From contig NZ_JAKCFC010000001.1 in the NCBI RefSeq assembly GCF_021916785.1, forward strand, positions 1-64,000: a stretch of DNA of 64,000 nt, in the 5' to 3' direction. The translations under genes and the position numbers were made by a program. The notes beneath the pieces are model-generated. The model was not told the DNA's origin and made no database searches. It saw nothing but the letters and a program-made list of their open reading frames with translations. Position 1 is the stretch's first letter. Every line of letters starts with the position of its first letter. Of this stretch, positions 49,098 through 56,617 are shown in pieces. The stretch comes from Mycolicibacterium lacusdiani (GTDB lineage: Bacteria > Actinomycetota > Actinomycetes > Mycobacteriales > Mycobacteriaceae).

Positions 49098-51411
49098 TAT
49101 TCGGTCTTTCAACCGCAGTGAAGTTGCGGTATTGGTTCTTGCGGTGGTCACCTCCGTGGCGCTCGCATCCGGCATCGCCGCTGCGGTGCTCGGCTCCCGA
49201 ACGCTGGCAGAAGGGTTTTGGACGGCAGGCACCGTGTCCGCCCTCATTCCCGCCACGTGGTGGGTGCTCAACGCTCTGTGGCAGGGCCGTCTCGGAGTCG
49301 ATCTCATCGCCGTCGTCTCGTTGGGCGGCACCCTCGCCGTTGGAGAGGAACTCGCCGGGTCGCTGATCGCGCTGATGCTGGCGACCGGTCGTCTGCTGGA
49401 GGTGGCCGCGCAGAGGCGGGCGACCCGCGACCTGCGTGCACTGCGGGACCGCACGCCCCTGCAGGCGCGGCGCAGGTCGGGCGATGAGCTGACCACCGTG
49501 CCGGTGGCTGATCTCGTGATCGGGGACCTGGTGGTCGTCGGATCGGGCGAAGTCGTGCCCGTCGACGGCCGTCTCGAAGGCGGTGGCGGAGTCTTCGACG
49601 AATCCGCGCTGACGGGGGAGTCGCTGCCGGTCGGCCGGAGCGTGGGGACGGATGTGCGCAGCGGCGTCGTCAACGCGGGACATCCCGTCGAATTGCGCGC
49701 CATCGCAACCGCATCGGACAGCACCTACGCGGGGATCGTGACACTTGCCGAACAGGCGGTGGCGGTCGACGCGCCGGTGGTACGGATCGCAGACCGGTTC
49801 GCTGCGTGGTTCGTTCCCATGACACTCGTCTTGGCGGCGGTGGCGTGGTGGGCCGGCGGGTCACCCGTACGCGCGGTGGCAGTGCTCGTGGTGGCGACTC
49901 CCTGCCCTCTGTTGATCGCCGCTCCGGTGGCCATCGTCTCGGGTCTGTCACGCGCTGCGCGCCTGGGCGTGGTGATTCGCAGCGGAGCCGCCTTGGAGAC
50001 GCTGGGACGCGTAAGCACGTTGGTGACGGACAAGACGGGCACGCTGACTGCCGGTCGTCCAGGTGCTGCCGACATCGCCACCGCACCGGGGTATTCGCGC
50101 GACGAGATCATCAAGTGGGCTGCAAGCGCCGACCTGTACTCACCACACGTCTTCGCGCGAGCGATTGTCGAGGAATGCGCTTCTCGCGGGCTCACCCCGA
50201 GCGTTCCGACGGATGTCCGTGAAGATCCGGGCCGTGGTGCGACCGCCACGGTGGACGGCCACGTCGTCGCAGTGGGACGTCACGGGGTTGACACCGACCT
50301 TCCGGACTGGGCGGCGGACGTGCGGGCACGCGCGGCGCTCGAGGGCACCGCGGTCGCGTGGGTATGGGTCGACACACGACTGGCGGGGGCAGTCACCCTC
50401 GCTGACCCGATGCGGTCGGATGCGGTCCGCACCGTGCGGCGATTGCGCGCAGGTGGCGTGCGCCGCCTCGTCCTATTGACCGGCGACAACGCCGAAGCGG
50501 CCGGGCAGATCGCGGCGGCCCTCGGACTCGACGACGTGAAATCGGAACAGTCACCGTCGGACAAGGTCGACGTGGTCCGCGCCGAGGGTCGCCTCGCTAC
50601 GACGGCGATGGTGGGGGACGGCGTGAACGACGCTCCAGCATTGGCCGCCGCGGACGTGGGCATCGCCTTGGCTGCGCAGGGACGCACCGCGAGTTCCGAG
50701 ATCGCGGAAGTGGTCCTCACGACGGACCGGTTCGACAGGGTTGCCGACGCCATGGCGATAGCGCGGCGAGCCAGACGCATCGCCGTGCAGAGCGCTGCAC
50801 TCGGCATGGTGATGTCCATTGCGGCGATGGCCGCGGCCGCGGCGGGCATGTTGCCTCCCGCGGCAGGGGCGGTGCTGCAGGAGTGCATCGACGTATTGGT
50901 GATCTTGAACGCCCTACGTGCGCTGCGGGCGCCGGGGTCGAACCGGGGGAGGCCATCGCCCGACGCGCAACGCCTCATCCGGCGGTTCGCTGCCGAGCAC
51001 GAGGGACTGCGGGAGGGGGTAGCCAACATCCGTTCAGCCGCAGACGATCTGGCCAACGGACGGCTCGACGATGCCGTTACCAGCTTGACTAGGGTCGACC
51101 ACTTCGTGCAGACGGATCTCCTCCCACACGAGCACGCCGAAGAGGGATTGCTGTACCCCCAGTTGGCGATACCACTTGGATCCGTCGAATCGACGGCGGC
51201 AATGAGCCGGATGCATGGCGAGATCGATCGCCTGTCATGGCGCCTGCATCGGCATGTGGAGGACGCGGCGAAGCTCGGAACGGTGGCTCCCGACCGCGTC
51301 GAGGACCTACTGGCGTGCCTGTACGGGCTGCACGAGCTGCTCCGGCTCCACTTCATGGTCGAGGAACAGGACTACTTCACCTTGTTGCCGGACGAGTCGG
51401 CCAAGGCCTGA
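49075..51411 (+). CDS. P1B-type metal ATPase fused to a C-terminal hemerythrin domain
   Basis: 778 aa. ATPase core: actuator TGES (near 180), membrane metal site Thr-Pro-Cys-Pro (275-278), phosphorylation Asp319 (DKTGTLT), Ser-Pro-His (356-358), and GDGVNDAP (514-521). No N-terminal heavy-metal domain is present. After the last TM helices, residues about 630-775 form a hemerythrin HHE domain: His642, His685/687 with Glu689/690, His714, and His759-x3-Glu763. Hemerythrins bind O2 or Fe via a di-iron centre. The transported metal may be Fe2+, Co2+ or Zn2+; not decidable. GTG start overlaps the upstream Usp by 23 nt. Confidence 0.9.
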   Translation: MIRPLGSSIRSFNRSEVAVLVLAVVTSVALASGIAAAVLGSRTLAEGFWTAGTVSALIPATWWVLNALWQGRLGVDLIAVVSLGGTLAVGEELAGSLIALMLATGRLLEVAAQRRATRDLRALRDRTPLQARRRSGDELTTVPVADLVIGDLVVVGSGEVVPVDGRLEGGGGVFDESALTGESLPVGRSVGTDVRSGVVNAGHPVELRAIATASDSTYAGIVTLAEQAVAVDAPVVRIADRFAAWFVPMTLVLAAVAWWAGGSPVRAVAVLVVATPCPLLIAAPVAIVSGLSRAARLGVVIRSGAALETLGRVSTLVTDKTGTLTAGRPGAADIATAPGYSRDEIIKWAASADLYSPHVFARAIVEECASRGLTPSVPTDVREDPGRGATATVDGHVVAVGRHGVDTDLPDWAADVRARAALEGTAVAWVWVDTRLAGAVTLADPMRSDAVRTVRRLRAGGVRRLVLLTGDNAEAAGQIAAALGLDDVKSEQSPSDKVDVVRAEGRLATTAMVGDGVNDAPALAAADVGIALAAQGRTASSEIAEVVLTTDRFDRVADAMAIARRARRIAVQSAALGMVMSIAAMAAAAAGMLPPAAGAVLQECIDVLVILNALRALRAPGSNRGRPSPDAQRLIRRFAAEHEGLREGVANIRSAADDLANGRLDDAVTSLTRVDHFVQTDLLPHEHAEEGLLYPQLAIPLGSVESTAAMSRMHGEIDRLSWRLHRHVEDAAKLGTVAPDRVEDLLACLYGLHELLRLHFMVEEQDYFTLLPDESAKA

Positions 51412-51421
51412 GGCGCTGATC

Positions 51422-52255
51422 GTGCTCCTCCTCAGCAGGATCCTGGGCATGGCCGTGCGCGGGCTCCGCCAAGAAGTGTTGGGTCGGGTCACCGACATGA
51501 CGGTGAACATCGGACACCGCGACGCAGCCGTCGTCGATCGGCTCCTAGTGCACGTTGCCGACGGGCGGGACCTGCTGTTCTACTGGGCGGCAGTCGAACA
51601 CGTCGGACTCGACGGCATCCGAGTGGCGTCAGACGGAGTGCCCGTAGCGTCGATGAACGCTCACCTCGTGGATCAGGAACTCCTGTTGCACCGCGACGTT
51701 CTGGACACGCAGATCGTGGACGTCGCGGGGCAGCGGGTCGCCCGCGTGGCGGACGTCGTCTTGGCCCGTCGCCGCGACGGGCGATTGGAGGTCGTCGCCG
51801 TGGACGTCGGTTTCGGAGCGGTGCTGCGCCGATTGGGGCTGCAGCGACTGGCGGCCCGTGCGAACGGTGACGCCGTCGCATGGACGGATCTGCACCTGAC
51901 GTCGGCGCGAGGACATGCCGTGCAGCTCGCCGCACCTCGATCGGCGGTGCACCGGCTCGACCCGCGAGGGCTGGCCGGTCTCGTGAGCCGCCTGAACGTG
52001 ACGGCCGCCGTCGACGTCCTCGAGGCAAGGGGGCATGACGTTGCGGCTGACGTGGTCGAACTCAGCGGGCTGGTCGTCGGTGAGCGAATGCTGCGGGCCA
52101 TGGCGGACGCCAACGCCGCCGAGGTAGTTGCATCGATGCCCGCCGAGCAAGCTTCTCGCTGGCACCACGTCCTCGCGCGACCCCGCCTGCTGCGGGGCCG
52201 ACCCGTTCTGCGATCACACCTCTGGCCACGTCGCCGGCCCGGGCACGAGACATGA
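51422..52255 (+). CDS. PRC-barrel / MgtE N-terminal-domain protein without a transport domain
   Basis: 277 aa. Two PRC-barrel-like segments (about 5-65, LLLSRILGMAV to VTDMTVNIG; about 88-150, LHRDVLDTQIVDVAGQRVAR) are followed by a helical repeat like the MgtE N-domain (about 185-255: LVSRLNVTAAVDVLEARGHD, LVVGERMLRAMADANAAEVV). MgtE N-domains sense Mg2+ and gate the channel, but no channel is present here. The stop overlaps the Nramp-like ATG (ATGA), so it is probably its cytosolic regulatory subunit. GTG 51422 has GAGG 8 nt upstream. Confidence 0.75.
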   Translation: MLLLSRILGMAVRGLRQEVLGRVTDMTVNIGHRDAAVVDRLLVHVADGRDLLFYWAAVEHVGLDGIRVASDGVPVASMNAHLVDQELLLHRDVLDTQIVDVAGQRVARVADVVLARRRDGRLEVVAVDVGFGAVLRRLGLQRLAARANGDAVAWTDLHLTSARGHAVQLAAPRSAVHRLDPRGLAGLVSRLNVTAAVDVLEARGHDVAADVVELSGLVVGERMLRAMADANAAEVVASMPAEQASRWHHVLARPRLLRGRPVLRSHLWPRRRPGHET

Positions 52256-53477
52256 GACGTCGCGGACTGACCCTCGGGGCGTTGCTGGCAGTGGTGGGCC
52301 CCGGCCTGCTCGCCGGGCTCTCCGACGACGATCCGGCAGGCATCACGACGTATTCGGTCCTGGGCGCCAGCCACGGCTACCAGCTCCTGTGGGTGCTGCT
52401 TCTGTCCACTGTGGCGCTGGTGATGTTCCATGCCCTGGCGGCACGGATGGGAGTGGTCACCGGTCAGGGTCTGGTCGGACTGGTCCGTCAACGCTTCGGC
52501 GTTCGGGGTGGCGGTCTCATTCTCATGACCCTGGTCGTCGCGAACATGGGCACGACGTGCGCTGAATTCGCCGGGTTGGCAGCAGGTTTCGAACTGTTCG
52601 GCGTGAGCCGCTACCTCAGCGTTCCCGTGGCGGCTATCACGGTGTCGCTGCTGGTGTTGCGTGGCAGCTTCCACCGGGTCGAACACTTCCTCCTCCTGCT
52701 CTCGACCGTCTTCCTCGCATACGTTGCCTCGGGTGTCCTGGCAGGTCCAGACTGGGGCGCGGCGGTCGAGGGCCTCGTCATACCGACGATGCCGATTGAT
52801 CGAGCGACCATCGCGATCGTCACGGCCACCGTTGGTACGACGCTTGCTCCGTGGGGACTGGCCTTCATCCAGTCCTACGCCGTCGACAAGAAGCTGCGCA
52901 CCCAGGATCTGGCGCTCGAGCGCGTCGACGTGGTGACCGGAGCGCTACTGACCGGCGTCATCGGGTTCTTCGTCGTCGTAGCGTGCGCAGCCACCCTGCA
53001 TCGAGAGGGCCGCCCGATCACCGACGCCACGGATGCCGCGGTCGCCCTGGAACCCCTGGCCGGCAACGCAGCCGCCACGCTCTTCGCCGTTGGCTTGATT
53101 GGCGCAGCACTTCTCGCGGCATCGCTGCTTCCCCTGTCGACGGCTTACTCGGTCTGCGAATACGCAGGAACCGAAGCGGCGTTGGACGACGCATACGGTG
53201 ACGCCAAGGTCTTCTACGTCACGTTCGGCCTCGTCACGACAGTTGGGGCAGCCGCCGTGATGATCCCCGGCGCACCCTTGGTGACCATTCTCGTCGCGAC
53301 CCAGATACTGAATGCCGTTCTCCTCATTCCCATGCTGATCTTCATGATCAGGCTCGGTCGAGACGCAGACCTTAGGGGGGGTTCGCGATTGGTCCGATCG
53401 CGACGTGGGGCTACGGACTCACTACCGCTGTCGTGTTGGCATGCGTTGCCGCACTTGCAGTATCCGTCGCCATCTGA
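52252..53477 (+). CDS. Nramp-related divalent metal transporter, frameshifted near the 3' end
   Basis: About 408 aa as repaired. Hydrophobic throughout. TM1 has GLLAGLSDDDPAGITTYS where Nramps have a DPGN motif; DPAG-type variants occur in the Mg2+-transporting NRMT branch. TM6 is GTTLAPWGLAFIQS, lacking the MPH motif. At a run of seven G (53375-53381) the frame is lost; as read it continues with hydrophilic nonsense to 53556. A +1 shift restores AIGPIATWGYGLTTAVVLAC and a normal final TM helix with TGA at 53475-53477. Either a sequencing error or a real break. Substrate Mg2+ or Mn2+ is inference. Confidence 0.75.
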
Positions 53478-54136
53478 CTCGTGCGTGGTGAACCGCCGTG
53501 CCCAAGGCTCGCCTCCGCCCGCCGCCGGATACCGCGCATCATCGCGCGCTCCATGACGAAGTGAATGATGTCGAAGGTCGCACGACCGACGGCGCCTCCG
53601 CTGCCGCGAGCCAGCAGCCGCGTCGTGCCGTCGGCCTTCTCGCGCAACACGAAGCACCACGCACCAGTAGCCTTCCGGCCCTCGCAAAGGTGGTCGAAGT
53701 CAGGCGGCGATACGAGAGCAAGCGCAGTGCCCGGTTCGATTGCCGCCACCACCTGGCGAGCGCGATCTCCGAAGCGACGGGCGAGCCAGACCGTGTCACC
53801 CTTCGAGAGATCCTGCCACTCTGGGTGAATCGCGCTGGCGTTGTGAATCGAGGCGCCCACCATGCGTTCGAGGACGGAGTAACTGTAGAAGCCTGCGCGG
53901 TCTTCACCGATCTGCGCGAGCCACGGCCAGACCTCGCTCGCAGGTGCGTCGATCGCGATGGCCCGCGTCGTGCGTGGTGTGTCCGCATCGACGAGATCGT
54001 CGCCTGGCAGAGTGTCCGCGACCTCGTCGTCGGTGGCGCCCCAGGTGTACATCCATGGGACCACTTCGCCTCGGTAGAGCGTGCGGACGCCGATTGCGGC
54101 CATCAGTGCTGCCATCCATCCACGAGTCTTTCCCAT
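53411..54136 (-). CDS. SRPBCC-like protein under a DosR box
   Basis: 241 aa. N-terminal hydrophobic stretch MAALMAAIGVRTLYRGEVVPW, then AIAIDAPASEVWPWLAQIGE, typical of the START/SRPBCC lipid-binding fold (beta strand, then a P-x-x-V-W helix). C-terminal part HFVMERAMMRGIRRRAE. Ligand unknown; family members bind hydrophobic molecules. The last ~22 codons overlap the frameshifted 3' end of the Nramp-like gene on the other strand. A full-match DosR box lies 33-52 nt upstream. Confidence 0.78.
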   Translation of the reverse strand: MGKTRGWMAALMAAIGVRTLYRGEVVPWMYTWGATDDEVADTLPGDDLVDADTPRTTRAIAIDAPASEVWPWLAQIGEDRAGFYSYSVLERMVGASIHNASAIHPEWQDLSKGDTVWLARRFGDRARQVVAAIEPGTALALVSPPDFDHLCEGRKATGAWCFVLREKADGTTRLLARGSGGAVGRATFDIIHFVMERAMMRGIRRRAEASLGHGGSPRTSQMATDTASAATHANTTAVVSP

Positions 54137-54168
54137 GCCCCGAGCATGGCACCGCCGTGCGGTCCGGA

Positions 54169-54188
54169 GTAGGGTCCAACGTCCCGTG
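54169..54188 (-). promoter_or_regulatory. DosR box, full core match
   Basis: GGGTCCAACGTCCC fulfils the whole GGGNCNNNNGNCCC core, 33-52 nt upstream of the SRPBCC-like gene. One of the best sites of the window. Confidence 0.8.
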
Positions 54189-54212
54189 CGGAGCCGAATG
54201 ACGTTGTCGCGT

Positions 54213-54752
54213 CTAGTCTGCAGCTGCTGGCCGTTCGAGGTCGACGTCGACCTCGAACACAGTCCCGTTTCGCCGTAGGGTGAATGGCCAGGGCGACTCG
54301 ACGATGATCCGGTGCATCGCCGAGTTCTCCGCCAGGACGTCTGCAGTCAAGTGACGAATCCCGTTACGCCGCGCAATGCGCCCCAATTCGCCGAGCAGGG
54401 CCGTTCCCACCCCGCGGTCGTGGTGGTGATGGGCGACCACGACCGCGATCTCGGCAGAACCAGGAGTCGTGCCCCCGGCGTAATTACCGACTCCGATCAG
54501 GCGGCCCCCCTCGAAGGCGCCGAGTGCCACGATGCCCTCGCGCGGCTCGGTGAGCGACGACGCCCATTCGTCCACGTAAGCCGGGTGAGCGGCGAAGAAA
54601 CGTAGATACCGCTCCTCGTCGCTGAGGGAGTCGGCCAGCGAGACGACGGCGTCGAAGTCGTCGGAGGCCAAGAGCCGCAGGCGAACGGTGGCGCCGTCTA
54701 GGAGGGCCACGACGCCCTCGTCGGCTGTTCCTCGTGAAGGCGTGGCGTTCAC
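54213..54752 (-). CDS. GNAT-family acetyltransferase
   Basis: 179 aa. Acetyl-CoA fold: VRLRLLASDDFDAVVSLADS, LTEPREGIVALGAFEGGRLI and the pyrophosphate-binding DRGVGTALLGELGRIARRNG (R/Q-x-x-G-x-G/A), then a C-terminal strand. It resembles the acetyltransferase half of mycobacterial Pat-type proteins but has no cyclic-nucleotide domain. GTG 54752 overlaps the upstream Usp stop (GTGA), so it is coupled to it. A longer upstream frame is a shadow of the Usp gene. Confidence 0.82.
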   Translation of the reverse strand: MNATPSRGTADEGVVALLDGATVRLRLLASDDFDAVVSLADSLSDEERYLRFFAAHPAYVDEWASSLTEPREGIVALGAFEGGRLIGVGNYAGGTTPGSAEIAVVVAHHHHDRGVGTALLGELGRIARRNGIRHLTADVLAENSAMHRIIVESPWPFTLRRNGTVFEVDVDLERPAAAD

Positions 54753-55636
54753 CTCGGCGGCCTGGCGACGATCACCGGAGCGTCCGACGCGGTGGCGACC
54801 GCGGTTGCCACCGATCCCAATGTCAACGACTCGAAACCGCCGCGGCCGCGACTTCCGACGACGACGAGGCCGGCCCGGCGTGCTTCCATCAACAGCCAGT
54901 GCGCGGGCAGGTCGCAGAACAGTCGTCGCGTGACCACGACGTCCGGGTGGTGTTCCAACCACGGCGCGAGGAACTCTCCCAGTGCCTTCTCTCCCGCGTC
55001 ACGGCGCGTCTCCCATTTCATTCCCAACGCGGGGAACACGCCGACGTCACTCCACACGTGCACGGCGATCAGGGGGACGCGACGGCGCGATGCTTCCTCG
55101 AACGCCACACCGATTGCGTAGGTGGAAGCCTGGCTGCCATCGATTCCGACGACCACTGGCCGCTCCAGTGACTCCTTCGGGATGTCGCCGTGGACGACCG
55201 CGACGGAGCAGGGTGCGTGACGACACAGGCCGGCGCTCACCGATCCGAGCCGGCGACCGCCCCAGGACATTCGAGGCGGTGAGCCCACTGCGATCATCCA
55301 CGCGTCGGGTACCAGGGTCGAGAGCGTGGGAATGATTGCGCCGTAACCGATCTCACATTCGATCGGGACGTCCGGAGTGCTGCCGATCTGGTCGGTGGCG
55401 ATCTCGAGCGCGTGCGCGAGTGCCCGATGACCACGACGCGTTTGCCATCGCATCACCCGGTCGGAGATGCGCCGGTCGGGAGTGCTGAACGTGATGGGGC
55501 TGACGACGTGCGCCAGGGTCAAGCGCGCCCCGTGCCGGACGGCTTCGTCGGCTGCCCAGCGAACCGCCCAGTCCGACGCCGCGGAGTCGTCGACGGCAGC
55601 GACGATGACGCGTTGCGATTTCTCGACAGTGCCCAT
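54749..55636 (-). CDS. Tandem universal stress protein
   Basis: 295 aa from ATG 55636 (GTG 55654 also possible). Domain 1 has AVGSPPRMSWGGRRLGSVS, missing the second Gly of the ATP motif; domain 2 keeps VVVGSRGRGGFESLTLGSVA. It lies just after another Usp gene (24 nt) and is coupled to a GNAT acetyltransferase downstream. The pairing Usp-acetyltransferase is notable because mycobacterial Usps are known to be acetylated by Pat; here it is only a suggestion. Confidence 0.88.
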   Translation of the reverse strand: MGTVEKSQRVIVAAVDDSAASDWAVRWAADEAVRHGARLTLAHVVSPITFSTPDRRISDRVMRWQTRRGHRALAHALEIATDQIGSTPDVPIECEIGYGAIIPTLSTLVPDAWMIAVGSPPRMSWGGRRLGSVSAGLCRHAPCSVAVVHGDIPKESLERPVVVGIDGSQASTYAIGVAFEEASRRRVPLIAVHVWSDVGVFPALGMKWETRRDAGEKALGEFLAPWLEHHPDVVVTRRLFCDLPAHWLLMEARRAGLVVVGSRGRGGFESLTLGSVATAVATASDAPVIVARPPR

Positions 55637-55659
55637 CGCCAACTCGTTCTCCACTCAAT

Positions 55660-56514
55660 TCAGCGGACGACGATGACGGAGCATCGGGCGTGCTCCCGCA
55701 CGCCGGCGTCATGGGGCCCAATGAGCGGTGAGAGCAACGTGACTTCATCGCTGCCGATGACGGCCAGGGGACGGTCCGAGCCGCCGTTACTCGCTGGATG
55801 GCGACGGGACAGCTCGACGTGTTGGTCGGCCAGGAAGTCGGCCAGTCCGAACGTGGCCGTCTCGGTGTCGATTTCGATGTCCGGATTCTCCCCGGCCCAG
55901 GCTTGGGTGCGGTTGTGGGTTCTCTCGGCGGTGTTGACGCCGTAGGCATTGCAGCCCAGCCCGACGACGACGAGGGGCGCTCGTCGCAATCGGGCTTCCC
56001 ACATGGCGACGGGTACCGTTGTATCCCCGGTGTCCGAGCCGTCGATTCCGACCGCGATCCAGTTGCCGGCGGCTGCGAATGCGTCGGTCGACGGGCGGAG
56101 CACTGCCACCGTGCAGTGGGCGCGTTCGGCGACTCCCGCCGCCGTCGACCCCAGGATTGCACGCGCGATGACACCAATCCCGACTGATGCCACGCACACC
56201 ATGGTCGCATGGCGCGACTCGGCGACGAGTGCGTTCGCCGGCGGGCCCCAGAGCACCTCCGTCTCGATCTTCACCGGTTTGCCGGTTGCGGCGATGGCGG
56301 CCGACGCCTGCCGGAGGGCGGTTTCGGCATACTCGAATTCGAGACACCTCGCGGCCTCGGGAACGCGTTCCCGCAAGATGTTCGTCACGCTGACGAGTCG
56401 AAGTGGAACATCGCGGTGGATTGCCTCGTCGACGGCCCACTGAGCTGCCTCGACGGACGCTGCCGATCCGTCAACGCCAACCACGATCGGCTTGACGTCC
56501 TCTGGTGCGGTCAC
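55660..56514 (-). CDS. Divergent tandem universal stress protein
   Basis: 284 aa from GTG 56514 with GAGGAGG 7 nt upstream. Domain 1 starts [16 protein letters not shown] and has CVASVGIGVIARAILGSTA, with the first Gly of the ATP motif lost; domain 2 has VIGSDEVTLLSPLIGPHDAG, where the motif is unrecognisable. Probably not an ATP binder. First gene of the Usp-Usp-GNAT operon with a full-match DosR box 84-103 nt upstream. A start at 56607 would run through the DosR box and is rejected. Confidence 0.86.
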   Translation of the reverse strand: MTAPEDVKPIVVGVDGSAASVEAAQWAVDEAIHRDVPLRLVSVTNILRERVPEAARCLEFEYAETALRQASAAIAATGKPVKIETEVLWGPPANALVAESRHATMVCVASVGIGVIARAILGSTAAGVAERAHCTVAVLRPSTDAFAAAGNWIAVGIDGSDTGDTTVPVAMWEARLRRAPLVVVGLGCNAYGVNTAERTHNRTQAWAGENPDIEIDTETATFGLADFLADQHVELSRRHPASNGGSDRPLAVIGSDEVTLLSPLIGPHDAGVREHARCSVIVVR

Positions 56515-56597
56515 TGCTGCCTCCTCGGCGCTCGTCTCCTTGCCATCGAGTCTCGGCGCATCCGGTGGCGCTGGGCAGGGCAGTTGGTCGTGCACCT

Positions 56598-56617
56598 GCA
56601 GGGCCAATGGGCCCGAC
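56598..56617 (-). promoter_or_regulatory. DosR box, full core match
   Basis: GGGCCAATGGGCCC is a strict core match and nearly a perfect palindrome. It fits between the GH65 stop (56618) and the Usp operon start and drives the Usp-Usp-GNAT operon. Confidence 0.78.
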
